Below are positions 8,867 to 17,532 of a DNA stretch of 33,271 bases, piece by piece (position 1 is the first letter of the stretch; each line of letters opens with the position of its first letter). The notes under the pieces are model-generated. The model made no database searches, had not been told where the DNA came from, and saw only the letters and a program-made list of their open reading frames with translations. The stretch spans positions 1 to 33,271 of the forward strand of contig JAPOQV010000581.1 of the NCBI GenBank assembly GCA_026710565.1. Reading direction: 5' to 3'. The position numbers and the translations under genes are program-made. The stretch comes from Spirochaetaceae bacterium (GTDB lineage Bacteria; Spirochaetota; Spirochaetia; SZUA-6; Bin103).

Positions 8867-9832
8867 CTACCACTCTTCGACCGCGGCGGTCTGCGGGTTG
8901 CGCGCCGACATCCATGCCATGACGCTGCGGTTGAATTCCTGGGCCGAGTGGTACCCCATGTGCTTGAGCCGTTCGTTCATCGCCGCGGTCTCGATCAGGA
9001 TCGGCACGGGCCGCCGCGGCCGCACCGGAATCACGATCTGGCGGACGTGGGTGCCGATGAGCTCCACCTGGATGTCCTGGTCGCCGATTCGATCATATTC
9101 TCGTGAGTTGTCCCACTCCTCAAGCTGGACGGCCAACTGGATGTGCTTGGATTCGCGGATGGCGCCGACGCCGAACAGGTGCGCGATGTTGATGATGCCG
9201 ATGCCGCGGATCTCCAGGTGGTGGCTGGTGACCTCCACCCCGTTTCCGATCAGGGTGTTGCCGACGCGCCGGATCTCCACGACGTCGTCGGCCACGAAGC
9301 GGTGGCCGCGTTCGATCAGCGCCAGTGCCGCCTCGCTCTTGCCCACCCCCGAGGGCCCCTGCAGAAGCACACCCAGCCCGAACACCTCCAGCAGCACGCC
9401 GTGCACGCGATCGGAGGGGGCGAAGATCGAGTTCAACGCGCTCACCACCCGCGCCGTGAAGGAGGAGGATGAGAGCGTGGTCTGCAGGATCGGGCAGCCC
9501 GCGGCTTCGCACAGCTCGCGGAAGTCCTCGGTCGGCTGCTGACTGTCCGTGAACACGCAGCACGGGATCGCGTGGTCGAACAGGCGCTTGAGGGTGTCGG
9601 TCTTGCCTTCGGCGGAGAGCGTCTCCAGGTAGGCGCGTTCGCCGCGGCCGAACACCTGGATGCGTTGAAACGCGAACTGCTCGTAGAACCCGGCCAGCGC
9701 CAGGCCGGGACGGTTCAGTTCCGGGGCGTTGATCTCGCGCGTGATGCCCGCGCGTCCGCCGATGCACGAGAGATGCAGCGCTTCGTTCTCGCGCAGGTCC
9801 AGCCGCAGCAGGTCGAGGACGTTGAAGGCCAT
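8867..9832 (-). CDS. hprK: HPr kinase/phosphorylase
   Basis: 321 residues from ATG 9832. This start begins with the family-like MAFNVLDLLRLDL and has AAGGA upstream; an in-frame ATG at 9865 would add 11 polar residues. The enzyme phosphorylates and dephosphorylates Ser46 of HPr. It has the N-terminal MurF-like domain (NRPGLALAGF), the catalytic His144 (DRVHGVLLEV), the Walker A motif GPSGVGKS (159-166), the acidic DDVVEI segment and the HprK signature LEIRGIGIINI. Downstream genes HPr, lexA and holA follow closely on the same strand; rpoN lies upstream. The N-terminal wording looks most like spirochaete HprK proteins. Confidence 0.96.
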   Translation of the reverse strand: MAFNVLDLLRLDLRENEALHLSCIGGRAGITREINAPELNRPGLALAGFYEQFAFQRIQVFGRGERAYLETLSAEGKTDTLKRLFDHAIPCCVFTDSQQPTEDFRELCEAAGCPILQTTLSSSSFTARVVSALNSIFAPSDRVHGVLLEVFGLGVLLQGPSGVGKSEAALALIERGHRFVADDVVEIRRVGNTLIGNGVEVTSHHLEIRGIGIINIAHLFGVGAIRESKHIQLAVQLEEWDNSREYDRIGDQDIQVELIGTHVRQIVIPVRPRRPVPILIETAAMNERLKHMGYHSAQEFNRSVMAWMSARNPQTAAVEEW

Positions 9833-9940
9833 GTGGGGGTGCGTTTCCTTTTTTTCTGTCGGCATGTCAAGCAGCGCCGCGTTCGCACGTTCGTCGCGGC
9901 GTCGTCTTCAGGCGGACCGCGGAACGGAAGTGCATCCCCA

Positions 9941-11329
9941 TCAGCGCTCCAGGGAACTCTCGATGTCCAGCTCGCCACGGTACTTGGCGACCGTACGACG
10001 GGCGATTCTGACGCCGCGCTCGGCCAGGATGGCGGCGATGCGGCTGTCCGACAAGCGCCTTCCGTCGGGCGGCTCGGCTGCGATGATCTCGCGAACCATC
10101 TCCTTGACGCCGGCCTTCGAGAATCGCGATCCGCTCGACCCGGCGCCGGAGATCGAGTTGGTGAAGAAGTGGCGGAGCTCGTAGATCCCCCACTCGGTCT
10201 GCAGGAACTTGCCGTTGACGATCCGCGAGACGGTCGCTTCGTGCAGGTCGACCTCTGCGGCCACGTCCCGCAGCGTCAGCGGGCGCAGTTGCTTCGGCCC
10301 GCTGCGGAAAAACTCGCGCTGGTGGTCGACGACCGCTCGTGTCACCCGAACCAGCGAACGGTTTCGCGCGGTGACGTTGCGGATGAAGGAGCGCGCCTCC
10401 TGCAGGTTCGCCCTGGCAAATCGGCGCGCCTCCTTCCCCGCGAGAGTGCTGCCGGCGGTGACGCCGTTGCCGTTGCTGCCGATCTTCTCGAAGAAACTGT
10501 CGACGCCCAGGACGGGAATCACCTCGTCGTTGAGGATGATTGCCAGCTCGCCGTCGTGCATGCGCACGATCACGTCCGGCACCACGTAGCGAGTGGGCTC
10601 CGACTGGAAGTTGCGGCCGGGAAGCGGATCGAGCGTGCGCACGAACGCCAGCACCTCGCGCACCGCGGCGACCGGGATGTCCAGCGCGCGCGCGATCTCG
10701 TCGAGCCGGCCGCGCTCCAGTGCGACCAGATGGTCCTCGACGACAGTCGCGGCGTGCGGCGCAGGCGCGTCGTGATGTCGTATCTGAACGCTGAGCGACT
10801 CCCGGTAGTCCGCGACGCACGTGCCGACCGGGTCGAGCCCCTGTACCAGCGCCTGTGCGCGGGCGAGCGTCCGGGGTTGGGCATCCGGCGCCGCCACCTC
10901 GGGAGGTTCCAGGAGGAACCCGTTGTCGTCCAGATGGCGGATCAGCGACGTGGCTGTGCGCAGGAACTCGGCTTCGACCGGCTGCAGGCGCAGTTGCCAC
11001 AGCAGGTGCTCCTGCAGCGTCTCGGGCCGCTGCAGTGCGCCCTCCAGGAAACGCTGCTTCGCGTCCGGGTCGGCGTCGGTGCGCAGGCTCTGGAAGCCGG
11101 GGTCGGATGAGTCGCCGAACAGCTCCTCTTCCGGGCGGTCCTCGATTTCGTCGAGCGAGTCGGTCGGATCGTCGGACATGACCTCCAGCGCCGGATTGCG
11201 CTCGAGCTCCTGGTCGATGGTGAGCTGCAGGTCGGCAAGCGGCAGCGCCATGATGCGGATCGCCTGATAGAGCTGCGGCGTCATCCGCAGGCGTTGTTCC
11301 TGCCGGAGGACCGGCTGCTGCGCTTGCAT
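9941..11329 (-). CDS. rpoN: RNA polymerase sigma-54 factor
   Basis: 462 residues from ATG 11329, where region I begins in the family style (MQAQQPVLRQEQRLRMTPQL). A TTG further upstream is less likely. The Gln/Leu-rich region I binds activators and inhibits melting. Acidic region II (about 55-90) follows, then the core-binding domain (LDPVGTCVADYRESL). The HTH that reads the -12 element is LRDVAAEVDLHEATVSRIVNGKFLQT, and the RpoN box ARRTVAKYR (about 443-451) reads the -24 element. It lies between lptB and hprK, the order seen in many diderms. The usual hpf gene between rpoN and hprK is missing here: the 108-bp gap is too short for it. Confidence 0.96.
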   Translation of the reverse strand: MQAQQPVLRQEQRLRMTPQLYQAIRIMALPLADLQLTIDQELERNPALEVMSDDPTDSLDEIEDRPEEELFGDSSDPGFQSLRTDADPDAKQRFLEGALQRPETLQEHLLWQLRLQPVEAEFLRTATSLIRHLDDNGFLLEPPEVAAPDAQPRTLARAQALVQGLDPVGTCVADYRESLSVQIRHHDAPAPHAATVVEDHLVALERGRLDEIARALDIPVAAVREVLAFVRTLDPLPGRNFQSEPTRYVVPDVIVRMHDGELAIILNDEVIPVLGVDSFFEKIGSNGNGVTAGSTLAGKEARRFARANLQEARSFIRNVTARNRSLVRVTRAVVDHQREFFRSGPKQLRPLTLRDVAAEVDLHEATVSRIVNGKFLQTEWGIYELRHFFTNSISGAGSSGSRFSKAGVKEMVREIIAAEPPDGRRLSDSRIAAILAERGVRIARRTVAKYRGELDIESSLER

Positions 11330-11359
11330 GGTGAAAGGTCGCCCATCAAGGAGTCTGTC

Positions 11360-11384
11360 GGGTTGCCGCGGGAGCGGCAAGCCC
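11360..11384 (-). other. hairpin between lptB and rpoN
   Basis: GGGTTGCCGC (11360-11369) pairs with GCGGCAA plus CCC (11374-11384, one bulged base) around a GGGA loop. It falls in the 71-bp gap downstream of lptB and upstream of rpoN. There is no U-tract in the direction of transcription. It could set the lptB/rpoN expression ratio or be an RNA processing site. Confidence 0.4.
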
Positions 11385-11400
11385 GAGGCGACGAAACAAG

Positions 11401-12153
11401 CTACATGCGGAACTCCTCGCCCAGGTACGCGCTGCGTGCGGCCGGATCGGCCAGCAGCGCTTCACGGCTGCCCTCGGCGATGATGTGGCCGCCGTCGATG
11501 ATGTAGGAGCGGTCGGTGATCTCCAGGGCGTCGCGGACGTTGTGATCGGTGAGCAGGATGCCGATGCCCTTTCCCGACAGCGACCGCACCACTTCTTTCA
11601 GATGGTGCACGGCGATCGGATCGATGCCCGCGAACGGTTCGTCCAGCAGCAGGAAGCGGGGATCGCTGGCGAGCGCGCGTGCGATCTCCGTACGCCGGCG
11701 CTCGCCGCCGGACAGCGTATGCGCCTTCTGGTCCGCGATCTCCTCGATGCCGAGCTCGGCGAGCAGCTCGTCGCAGAGCTCATGCCGCTGCCCGCGGGGC
11801 ATCCGACGGGTTTCGAGCACCGCCAGCACGTTCTGGCGCACGGTCAGCCTGCGGAACACGGACGGTTCCTGCGGCAGGTAGGCGATGCCGCGGCGCGCGC
11901 GGCGGTACATCGGCAGCCGCGTGATGTCCTGACTCTCCAGCAGGACGCTGCCTTCCGACGGCTCGATGAAGCCGGCGATCATGAAGAACGCGGTCGTCTT
12001 GCCGGCGCCGTTGGGGCCGAGCAGGCCCACGACCTCGCTCACGGTCATGCGAAAGGAGATCCCGTCCACGGCAACCTTGCGGCCGAATCTCTTGCGGAGG
12101 CCCTGAACGGCCAGTGTCGCCACCGGAGGGGTTCTCGTGGGCAGGTCGCTCAC
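11401..12153 (-). CDS. lptB: LPS export ABC transporter ATP-binding protein
   Basis: 250 residues. It is the cytoplasmic ATPase that powers LPS extraction through LptFG. It has Walker A GPNGAGKT (46-53), the Q-loop in YLPQEPSVF, the signature LSGGERRR (147-154), Walker B FLLLDEPFAGIDP (168-179) and the switch His in LLTDHNVRDAL. The phrase FAGIDPIAV and the short, domain-free C-terminus are typical of LptB as opposed to branched-chain amino-acid transporters. Its ATG overlaps the lptA stop by 4 bp. lptF and lptG are not in this window. Confidence 0.95.
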   Translation of the reverse strand: MSDLPTRTPPVATLAVQGLRKRFGRKVAVDGISFRMTVSEVVGLLGPNGAGKTTAFFMIAGFIEPSEGSVLLESQDITRLPMYRRARRGIAYLPQEPSVFRRLTVRQNVLAVLETRRMPRGQRHELCDELLAELGIEEIADQKAHTLSGGERRRTEIARALASDPRFLLLDEPFAGIDPIAVHHLKEVVRSLSGKGIGILLTDHNVRDALEITDRSYIIDGGHIIAEGSREALLADPAARSAYLGEEFRM

Positions 12154-12851
12154 GACTCCGTGATGGTGCCGTGAATCTCCCCTTCCATCCGAACCGTCTC
12201 CCGGTCCAGGTCGATGAAGACTCGCATCGCCCGGTACTCGTCGCCCCGGTAGGTGACGACGGGCAAGCCGGACAGGTCGACGGTGTTCTCGTCGCGGCGG
12301 TAGCGCGCGAACTCCGACCGGGACACCAGGTCGGGCTTGAGGATGCGCACGCCGATCTGGACGGTGGCTTCTCCGGAATCCTGGTGGTACTCCATGAAGC
12401 CGCCCTTCACCACCACCTCGTTGTCGCGGTCGATCAACAGCGCGCTGCCCTGGATGCGCAGCACCGACCGCTCGCGGTCGAACAACAGGTGCTCGCTGCC
12501 GATCTCGATGTTCTCATCCGCTTCGATCACCCGCACCGCGCCCTGGCACAGGATGAGGCCGTAGTCCTTGCCGAACAGCTCGATGCGCTCGGCGCGGATG
12601 GTGGTGTCGTCCAGGACAATCTCGACCGCGCCGGCGATCACCGTGCGTTCCTGTCCCTTGGCGCCGAACACCTCCATGCTGTCGAAGGCCTTGATCGTGA
12701 TCGTCGTCTTCTCCGGTTCCTCGGCCGACTCTTCCTGAGCGAACGCCGCAGCGGACGCCAGCAGGAACGCGCCCGCAAACAGGATCGCGCCCGCAAGCAG
12801 GGCCGCGGACGCCATCCGCCCGGCGGCATCGCGGCGGAGCAGTGGCCTCAT
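12150..12851 (-). CDS. lptA: LptA/OstA-like periplasmic LPS-transport protein
   Basis: 233 residues. An N-terminal signal peptide (hydrophobic run about 13-35, cleavage near AAAFAQ) is followed by an acidic spacer and then repeated beta strands of the OstA/LptA jelly-roll type (TVIAGAVEIVLDDTTIRAERIEL, SVLRIQGSALLIDRD). LptA polymers carry LPS across the periplasm. Sequence conservation in this family is low, so the call rests on fold pattern and on its place between lptC and lptB, with 4-bp overlaps on both sides. The reading frame reaches the lptB start with no gap. Confidence 0.82.
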   Translation of the reverse strand: MRPLLRRDAAGRMASAALLAGAILFAGAFLLASAAAFAQEESAEEPEKTTITIKAFDSMEVFGAKGQERTVIAGAVEIVLDDTTIRAERIELFGKDYGLILCQGAVRVIEADENIEIGSEHLLFDRERSVLRIQGSALLIDRDNEVVVKGGFMEYHQDSGEATVQIGVRILKPDLVSRSEFARYRRDENTVDLSGLPVVTYRGDEYRAMRVFIDLDRETVRMEGEIHGTITES

Positions 12852-13471
12852 CGGTCGACGGCCCGGTCGACCACCAGGCTGCCGGACACCGGCCCCAGGT
12901 AGCGGACGATTCGGCGAGCGACGTCGGCCTCGAAACCGACGCCCTCCAGTCTGGATCCGTCGCCGCGTTCGAGCACCACTTCCGCGCCCTCATCGCCGGT
13001 CAGAATGCGCTCGGCGTCGTTCCAGTTCAGTCCCGTGGCGGTGATGTGGGCGTCTTCCCGGTGCGACGACACTTCCACCCGTCCTTCGGCGCGGGCGTCG
13101 CCGGTCTTGCTGCGGTACTCGACGCGATCCGCCCACGCTTCGGTGATCACGCCGCCGTCGCCGTCGAACTCCGTGAAGTGAATGCCCGAGAGTATCAGCA
13201 GGTCGCGATCGTGATAGCTCTCCACGCGATCGATGCGCAGGACCGCCGTGAGCCGGTCGCCGCTCATCACCGTGTGCTCGACGCCGTTCAGCACCGTGTT
13301 CGGCACCTCCTCGGCCAGCTCGTCGTCGAGCTCGGTGGACCGGTAGTCGAAGGAGCAGCCGGCCAGCAACAGCGCCGATGCCAGCACCGCCGCTGCCGCC
13401 ACCGCCGATGCCGAGAGCAGCGTCACCGGGGCCTGGAACCCGTCCCGGCGCCGGTCAGCCGGTTTGCTCAT
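12848..13471 (-). CDS. lptC: LptC-like LPS-transport lipoprotein
   Basis: 207 residues from ATG 13471. The N-terminus is a lipoprotein signal (hydrophobic run about 16-40, lipobox LLAGC), followed by CSFDYRSTELDDELAEEVPNT, the DxxP-type region near the start of LptC domains. It continues with OstA-like strands (VEYRSKTGDARAEGRVEV). LptC bridges LptBFG and LptA. A Cys-anchored LptC differs from the single transmembrane helix of E. coli LptC but occurs in other phyla. The start lies 17 bp inside the ymdB-like gene, and the stop overlaps lptA by 4 bp. Confidence 0.78.
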   Translation of the reverse strand: MSKPADRRRDGFQAPVTLLSASAVAAAAVLASALLLAGCSFDYRSTELDDELAEEVPNTVLNGVEHTVMSGDRLTAVLRIDRVESYHDRDLLILSGIHFTEFDGDGGVITEAWADRVEYRSKTGDARAEGRVEVSSHREDAHITATGLNWNDAERILTGDEGAEVVLERGDGSRLEGVGFEADVARRIVRYLGPVSGSLVVDRAVDR

Positions 13472-14282
13472 CGGTCCCCGCGGGAGTCGGGCACGGCACC
13501 TGCAGCCGCTCCAGAGCCACCGCACGGCCTTCATCATCGAAACGGGCCAGCGCTCCCTGCAACTGCAGGTTGCTCCACGTGTCCGCCGACCGTTCGTAGA
13601 TCCCCGTCCGCCACTTTCGGATCTCGATCTCCGGGTCCAGGCCGCCAACGGAATCGATGCTTCCGGTACGCCCGCAATGGGTGAGGGTGGCCGTGCCCTT
13701 TGCGCTGATCGCCTCATCCGCCGACTGGACCCGCACGTGCGTGCCGAACACGGCGCTCACCTTGCCGTCCATCCACACGCACATGTTGCGCTTCTCCGCG
13801 GTGGTGCAGGCGTGGAAGTCCAGGATCGTGATCGGCGTCTCCGCGCGCCGCTCGCTGGCCAGCCAGTCCGCGGCCGCGAACGGGTTGCCGGCGTGCACGC
13901 GGTCGTAGCCGGACTGGCCGAGCAGGCAGGCCACCGTCACGCGCGCGCCGCCGCGGGCGGTGACGGTCGCCCAGCCGTTGCCGGGATTGTGGCGCGGGTA
14001 GTTGAACGGCCGCAGAACGTAGCGGACCTCCTTCAGGTAGGGCACCATGTCGCGCTTGTAATAGATACACTCTCCGGACGTGATCACGTCCACGCCGAGC
14101 TTGTGGAGGTAGGCCGCATGCCGCTTGCCGAGGCCGAAGCCGCCGGTCGCGCCGTCGCAGTTGGCGATCGTCAGGTCCACCTGGTGCGTGCGCCGCAGGT
14201 TGCCCAGCAGGCTCTTGACGCAGTAGACGCCCGGCTTGCCGACGAGGTCGGCGATGAACAGAACGGTGGTGGTGCGCGCCAT
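13455..14282 (-). CDS. YmdB-family metallophosphoesterase with altered active site
   Basis: 275 residues from ATG 14282, where the family-like start MARTTTVLFIADLVGKPG begins. The overall YmdB/TIGR00282 fold is clear: RPFNYPRHNPG, TILDFHACTTAEK and VSAVFGTHVRVQ match in order. Family members hydrolyse 2',3'-cyclic nucleotides with a di-iron centre. Compared with the B. subtilis-type pattern, Asp12, His157 and His182 are kept. The NGEN motif is NCDG here (43-44), the GNH motif is GEC (70-72) and the GTHTH motif is GTHVR (Arg184). Several metal ligands and the general acid are therefore replaced, so the normal chemistry is doubtful. It is the first gene of the minus-strand lpt run, divergent from 14302 with only 19 bp between starts. 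Confidence 0.82.
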   Translation of the reverse strand: MARTTTVLFIADLVGKPGVYCVKSLLGNLRRTHQVDLTIANCDGATGGFGLGKRHAAYLHKLGVDVITSGECIYYKRDMVPYLKEVRYVLRPFNYPRHNPGNGWATVTARGGARVTVACLLGQSGYDRVHAGNPFAAADWLASERRAETPITILDFHACTTAEKRNMCVWMDGKVSAVFGTHVRVQSADEAISAKGTATLTHCGRTGSIDSVGGLDPEIEIRKWRTGIYERSADTWSNLQLQGALARFDDEGRAVALERLQVPCPTPAGTDEQTG

Positions 14283-14301
14283 GCAGCGGTGAGGGTAGCA
14301 G

Positions 14302-15492
14302 ATGTCGGCCCGTCCGCATGACGAAGCGGCGTGGACCGGTCTGGTCCGCGCCGTCCACGACGCGCCCGTGGCGACCGTTCTGGAGCTGGCCGGCGGCACG
14401 CAGGGCCTGGCGTGGCTGCACGCGGTGGAGGGGTCGTCGGCGACGGTGCTGGAGGCGCACGACCGCTACCATCACGACTCGCTGACCACGGCTCTGGGAG
14501 TCACGCCGTCCCGCGCCACCGATCCGGCGGTGGCGGACGCACTGGCGGCCGCGGCCCGCGAGCGCGCGCGCGCGCTGGCCGGCGGGGCCGCGGCGGTGGT
14601 GGGCCTGGGCTGCACCACGGCGATGGTGACCGGCCGCGCGCGGCGCGGCGCTCACGTCAGCCACGTCGCGACGCGGGACGGCCTGGGGTCGCGGCGAGCG
14701 ACGGTCCAGCTCACCAAGGGGGCGCGGACCCGCGCGCAGGAGGAGGCCGTCGCCGGCCGGCTGGTGCTGCTGGCGCTGGCCAACGCAGCCGGCGTCGACC
14801 TCGCGGCCCTGCCGCCGTGGCCGGAACCGGAACCGCTGCAGGTCTCCGTCGACGCCGGCCCGGAGCTGGCGGCGCTCCTCGGGGAGGGGGCGCGGGCGGT
14901 GTGCCGGGAGGTGGACGGCAGCGTGCTGGCCGATCCGCCGGCAGCTCGACGGTCGCGGGTGGGCGCGCTCCTGTCCGGGGCCTTCAATCCCGTGCACGAC
15001 GGCCACCGCGGGCTGGCGGCGGCGGCGGCCGCGTTCCTGGGCACGTCCGTGGCCTACGAGCTGCCGGTGCTGAACGCCGACAAGTCCCCGCTCGACGGTG
15101 CCGAGGCGCACCGTCGCGCGGCGCAGTTCCTGGGACGCGCGGAGCTGTGGCTGACCCGCGCGGCGCTCTATGCGGACAAGGCGGCGCTGTTCCCGGGGGC
15201 GGTGTTCGTGGTCGGCGCCGACACGGCCGAGCGGGTGCTGCAGCCGCGATTCTACGGCGGCGAGCGACAGATGATGGACGCGGTGGCGGCCATCGGCGGC
15301 GCGGGCTGCCGATTCCTGGTGGCTGCCCGGCCGCTGCCCTCCGGGCTGCTGACGCTCGGGCGGCTGCGGGTGCCGGAGGCGCTGCGAGCGCTGTTCCTGG
15401 AGCTGCCTGCCGACCGGTTCTGCCTGGCGCGCTCGTCCACCGGCATCAGGGACGAGCTGTCGGCGCGGATTCGCGGTTCCGGAGCCGTTTAG
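14302..15492 (+). CDS. CinA-like / NadD-like nucleotidyltransferase fusion
   Basis: 396 residues. GAGGG 6 nt before ATG 14302 supports the start. Residues about 15-165 resemble the C-terminal CinA (PncC amidase) domain (VEGSSATVLEAHDRYHHDSL, GLGCTTAMVT), but the amidase ESCTGG motif reads ELAGGT, so the catalytic Ser is missing. Residues about 218-390 form an HxGH nucleotidyltransferase domain: GAFNPVHDGH (226-235), VLNADKSPL and the C-terminal SSTGIRDEL (378-386) of NadD/NMNAT enzymes. Similar two-domain proteins are known in plants and some bacteria. A role in NAD or nucleotide salvage or repair is likely, but the substrate cannot be read from the sequence. Confidence 0.82.
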   Translation: MSARPHDEAAWTGLVRAVHDAPVATVLELAGGTQGLAWLHAVEGSSATVLEAHDRYHHDSLTTALGVTPSRATDPAVADALAAAARERARALAGGAAAVVGLGCTTAMVTGRARRGAHVSHVATRDGLGSRRATVQLTKGARTRAQEEAVAGRLVLLALANAAGVDLAALPPWPEPEPLQVSVDAGPELAALLGEGARAVCREVDGSVLADPPAARRSRVGALLSGAFNPVHDGHRGLAAAAAAFLGTSVAYELPVLNADKSPLDGAEAHRRAAQFLGRAELWLTRAALYADKAALFPGAVFVVGADTAERVLQPRFYGGERQMMDAVAAIGGAGCRFLVAARPLPSGLLTLGRLRVPEALRALFLELPADRFCLARSSTGIRDELSARIRGSGAV

Positions 15493-15547
15493 ATGGGATT
15501 GCCCGGATGTTTACGGCCGCCGGCGACTATGCTGTCGCGGATGAGCG

Positions 15548-16851
15548 ATGTCTGAAGGCAAGATCGTAGATACCGGAAAGGTCAAGGCGTACCGTCCGCC
15601 CGGCCAGCGGCGGCAGTGGCGGCTGGTGCTGCTGGTTGGCGTGCTGGTGGTAGGGCTGACGGTCGCCGCGTACCTGGTTCTGGGGCCGCGTCAGGAACTG
15701 TACACGCTGCGGTCCTACAATGCGGTGGAGGTGACCCGCGGACGGCTGGTGCAGACCACGCAGGCCAGTGGCACGGTGGCCTTCCCGGTGCAGATGACGC
15801 TGCTGAGCCCGGAGGCGGGATCGGCCGCGGCGCTGCACGTGCAGGAAGGCCATCGCGTCGAGCCGGGCCAGCTCCTGGCGGAGCTCGCCGCCACCGACCT
15901 GGAGGAGGCGCTGCAGGATCTGCGCGCCGACCTGGCCGACGCGGAGCGGTCGCTGGCCAAGCAGCGGCTGCAGAGCCGCATCGACCTGGAGCGCAAGCAG
16001 CGCCAGATCGACGATCTGGAGCAGGAGATCGAGGAGGCGACCGGCGACCGGGACGAGGCGAAGTCGATGGTGGCAGCCGAGGTGTCGCCGCCGAGCGACC
16101 TGGAGGCGGCCGAGCGCACCCTGCAGGGGCTGATCGACGACCGCGACGAGCAGCTCCTGCAACTCGCCGAGGACCGGGAGATCGCGGCGCTGGAGGACCA
16201 GGTGTCGCTGGCGGCGATCGACGCGCTGCAGGTCGAGATCGGCCGCCAGCAGGACACGATCGCCTCGATGGCGGTCACCGCTCCGATGGGCGGTGAGGTC
16301 CTGAGCGTGGAAGCGGCGCTGGGCATCACCGGCAGCGCCATCAGCGACAATCAGGCGCTGTTCACGATCGCCGACCCGGACAGCGCGGTGATCGAACTTG
16401 AGGTGCTGGAGCAGTACGCGGGCGCGCTGCAGCTCGGCCAGCCGGTGGAGCTGGGCATCGGCGCGGTCGGTCTGACGGGGTGGGTGACCTCGGTGGGGCG
16501 GGTCGCGCAGCAGTCCCCGGACGGCCTGGGCGCCACGGTGCTGGTGCGGGTGCAGCCCGATCCGGAAGCCGGGCCGCTGCTGTCGGGCGCCACCGCCGTG
16601 GGCGTGCTGGAGGTGGGCGTCACCGAGGACGCGTTGCTGCTGCCGCGCGGCCCGTATCTGACCACCGGCAGTCAGCGCTACCTGTACCGGGTCGAGGGCG
16701 ATCGCGCCGCCAAGATCGCCGTCACCTTCGGCGGGGTTGAAGGAAACGTGGTGGAGGTGCTGACCGGCGTTGAGGCCGGCGACCTGATCATCGTGAGCGG
16801 GTACCAGAATTTCATCGAGCACGACATCCTCGTGCTGGAGGGGAGCGACGG

Positions 16852-16855
<4 letters not shown>
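15548..16855 (+). CDS. MacA/HlyD-type periplasmic adaptor protein
   Basis: 435 residues. One N-terminal membrane helix (about 25-46) leads into a lipoyl half (SPEAGSAAALHVQEGHRVEPGQLL) and a long charged alpha-hairpin (about 115-240, rich in Glu/Asp/Arg/Gln). The second lipoyl half follows (TAPMGGEVLSVEAALG), then beta-barrel and membrane-proximal domains. This is the membrane-fusion part of a tripartite exporter, joining the inner-membrane ABC unit to an outer-membrane channel that is not encoded here. The stop overlaps the next gene's ATG (ATGA), so adaptor and ATPase are translated together. Confidence 0.92.

Positions 16856-17528
<673 letters not shown>

Positions 17529-17532
<4 letters not shown>

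Noticed and set aside
9572..11110. 512-codon plus-strand open frame opposite hprK and rpoN
   Set aside because: It spans two unrelated real genes and the gap between them. Its protein is low in hydrophobic residues and lacks motifs.
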